Part shown: piece by piece, positions 60,890 to 64,000 of the stretch
Position numbering within the stretch: the stretch's first letter is position 1
Layout: each line of letters begins with the position of its first letter
Assembly (NCBI GenBank): GCA_028023455.1
Contig: JAQFVV010000279.1
Location: forward strand, 496,001 to 560,000
From: Epiperipatus broadwayi
Lineage: Eukaryota > Onychophora > Udeonychophora > Euonychophora > Peripatidae
Direction: 5' to 3'
DNA length: 64,000 nucleotides
Made by a program: the position numbers and the translations under genes
The notes under the pieces: model-generated
The model's database searches: none
What the model was told of the DNA's origin: nothing
Seen by the model: only the letters and a program-made list of their open reading frames with translations

Positions 60890-62150
60890 AAATGAGAACC
60901 AACCAATCAGCACCTAGGAAAGCCAGCCTTCTCCCATTGTTTTAGTTTCAAATTTTGATAGTCTTGATTTTTTACTTGTAAAATAATTCTAGAGAGGATA
61001 ACATCTTATGGTACTTTTTACAATTTAATATGAATGGAAATTCACTATAATAATATAAAGATTGCTCATTTTCGAGCATCTGGATGCCATGACTGTCTTA
61101 CACCAGAGAAAATTGTTAAAAGGCTAAAACATTGTTATATATCAAAATATAATACATTTAACATCATTTGATAGATATTTTTGTATACAAGTTAAATCAA
61201 TTCTAAAAAATTGCATTTGATTGTTGGAATTATTTTAAAAATTAGATTTTAAACCAAACAAAGTGCTATTTTGTTATTCAACTTCAGAGGAAGCAGATTC
61301 AATTTGTAAAATAAATGCAATCTTTTTTGTTTGATGTTTTTTTTCTTAAACTAAATGAATAATTATTGATATTTAGTAAATCTGTCATCTTATGCTTTAA
61401 AAGTTTACATTTTTTAGTAATTTTTATGATATGGCTATATTTTCTAAGAGGCTGTCTTAATAACAACATTTTCACAGATTGTATTTACTCGTCAACAGAA
61501 TTTTAATAGCAATGTTTGTCAGAAAAATATAATCTTAATATCTGTAATAACTTATATTATGGATTTCTAATAATTATTATGCAAGAATAATAATAAACTT
61601 TCCAAGAAATCATAATTTTTGATTATCATAATATTGTCTCAATGTCATATCACAAAGTTATGACAAAGTTTGAGATCGCAAAGAATATAATGGATGCTTA
61701 TCATTGTGTACCGTATCATACTTTACTATTCCTGATTTTTCAATTATTCCAACATCTTCATTTTTTTTTAAATTAAAGTGTTAGAAAAAAAAGTGAATTT
61801 GAAAGTTTGAAAAAGAACAGCAAAATCTCTAGAGAGCCAAAGATGCAAATTTAATTTCTTGAATTTTGGACCAATAAAACATCGGACTTATAATTAAAAA
61901 TGTTTGCCAATAATGACATTTAATCCAGTTGTCTAAGTCTTTATTAAAATCTCTTGTTTTCACTAAAAATATTTTATTAAGCACATCTTTTCCTGTTTTC
62001 TGTACACTTGTTGTTTACTAATACCAAATCAAAACTTTTACCATAAAGCTAAAATTAAAATAAAAGAAAATATTCTACTGACAAAATTAGAAGTTTTTTA
62101 TAAAAATAAAATAAAGAATGTTTTATTTTAGGGAAGGAGGGAAATGATAT
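60890..62150. other. AT-rich stretch without recognised gene
   Basis: No coding or RNA motif supported. Confidence 0.4.
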
Positions 62151-62159
62151 ATGCTAACA

Positions 62160-64000
<1,841 letters not shown>

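Overview
This window looks like intergenic DNA from an animal, most likely an invertebrate, with a very AT-rich genome (roughly three quarters A+T by eye). I recognise no host gene with exon structure, no rRNA, no convincing tRNA, no CRISPR array and no bacterial operon. The recognisable coding sequence is all transposon-derived: Penelope-like elements (PLEs) with GIY-YIG endonuclease domains, RTE-type and CR1/Jockey-type LINEs, a Merlin (IS1016/ISXO2-like) DNA transposase, and LTR-element gag fragments. Most copies are 5'-truncated or broken by stops and frameshifts. The exception is a PLE at 27275-28260, where RT-thumb and endonuclease frames are still open. The mix is metazoan, but I cannot name the species.

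Layout. 1-2.1 kb: PLE on the minus strand ending at a (TA)n tract. 2.2-2.8 kb: a dispersed repeat carrying a hammerhead-like motif. 3.2-3.9 kb: RTE LINE 3' end. 4.0-7.1 kb: two CR1/Jockey-like LINE fragments, the second split by a 619-bp insertion with a perfect 15-bp target duplication. 7.8-8.8 kb: two head-to-head PLE 3' ends. 9.8-10.2 kb: possible decayed LINE RT. 10.9-11.0 kb: near-perfect 65-bp hairpin. 14.0-14.4 kb: LINE C-terminus. 14.8-15.4 kb: 300-bp-arm fold-back with a hammerhead ribozyme motif in each arm. 17.3-17.9 kb: PLE RT relic. 18.1-19.2 kb: duplication and fold-back. 20.5-21.6 kb: TATC/GATA tetranucleotide tract that switches strand. 22.0-23.0 kb: LINE with a zinc-knuckle C-terminus. 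24.9-25.4 kb: RT relic. 26.8-29.3 kb: fold-back, tRNA-like head, and the best-preserved PLE. 29.4-30.1 kb: fold-back in which both copies keep the same 66-codon frame open. 33.3-35.5 kb: LTR element (gag, a pol-like tail, LTR promoter). 40.0-40.7 kb: RTE relic. 43.2-44.8 kb: PLE RT plus GIY-YIG relic ending at (TA)n. 44.9-47.3 kb: palindrome, 241-bp tandem array and Merlin transposase. 47.7-59.7 kb: a run of TGTACC-starting, LTR-like insertions, each between (AT)n tracts, including one complete 5.9-kb gag-only LTR element. 60.4-60.9 kb: 225-bp tandem duplication. 62.2-62.3 kb: another PLE 3' end at (TA)n.

Three themes join these parts. First, (TA)n microsatellites look like a shared landing site for PLEs and for an LTR family with TGTACC...GGTTCA ends. 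Second, inverted-duplicate (fold-back) structures recur throughout and match the head-to-head arrangement known for PLEs. Third, at least two repeat families carry hammerhead-ribozyme cores; one copy (15297-15357) can be folded by hand into a complete type-I hammerhead. Everything here was read by eye; no alignment, folding or database search was run.
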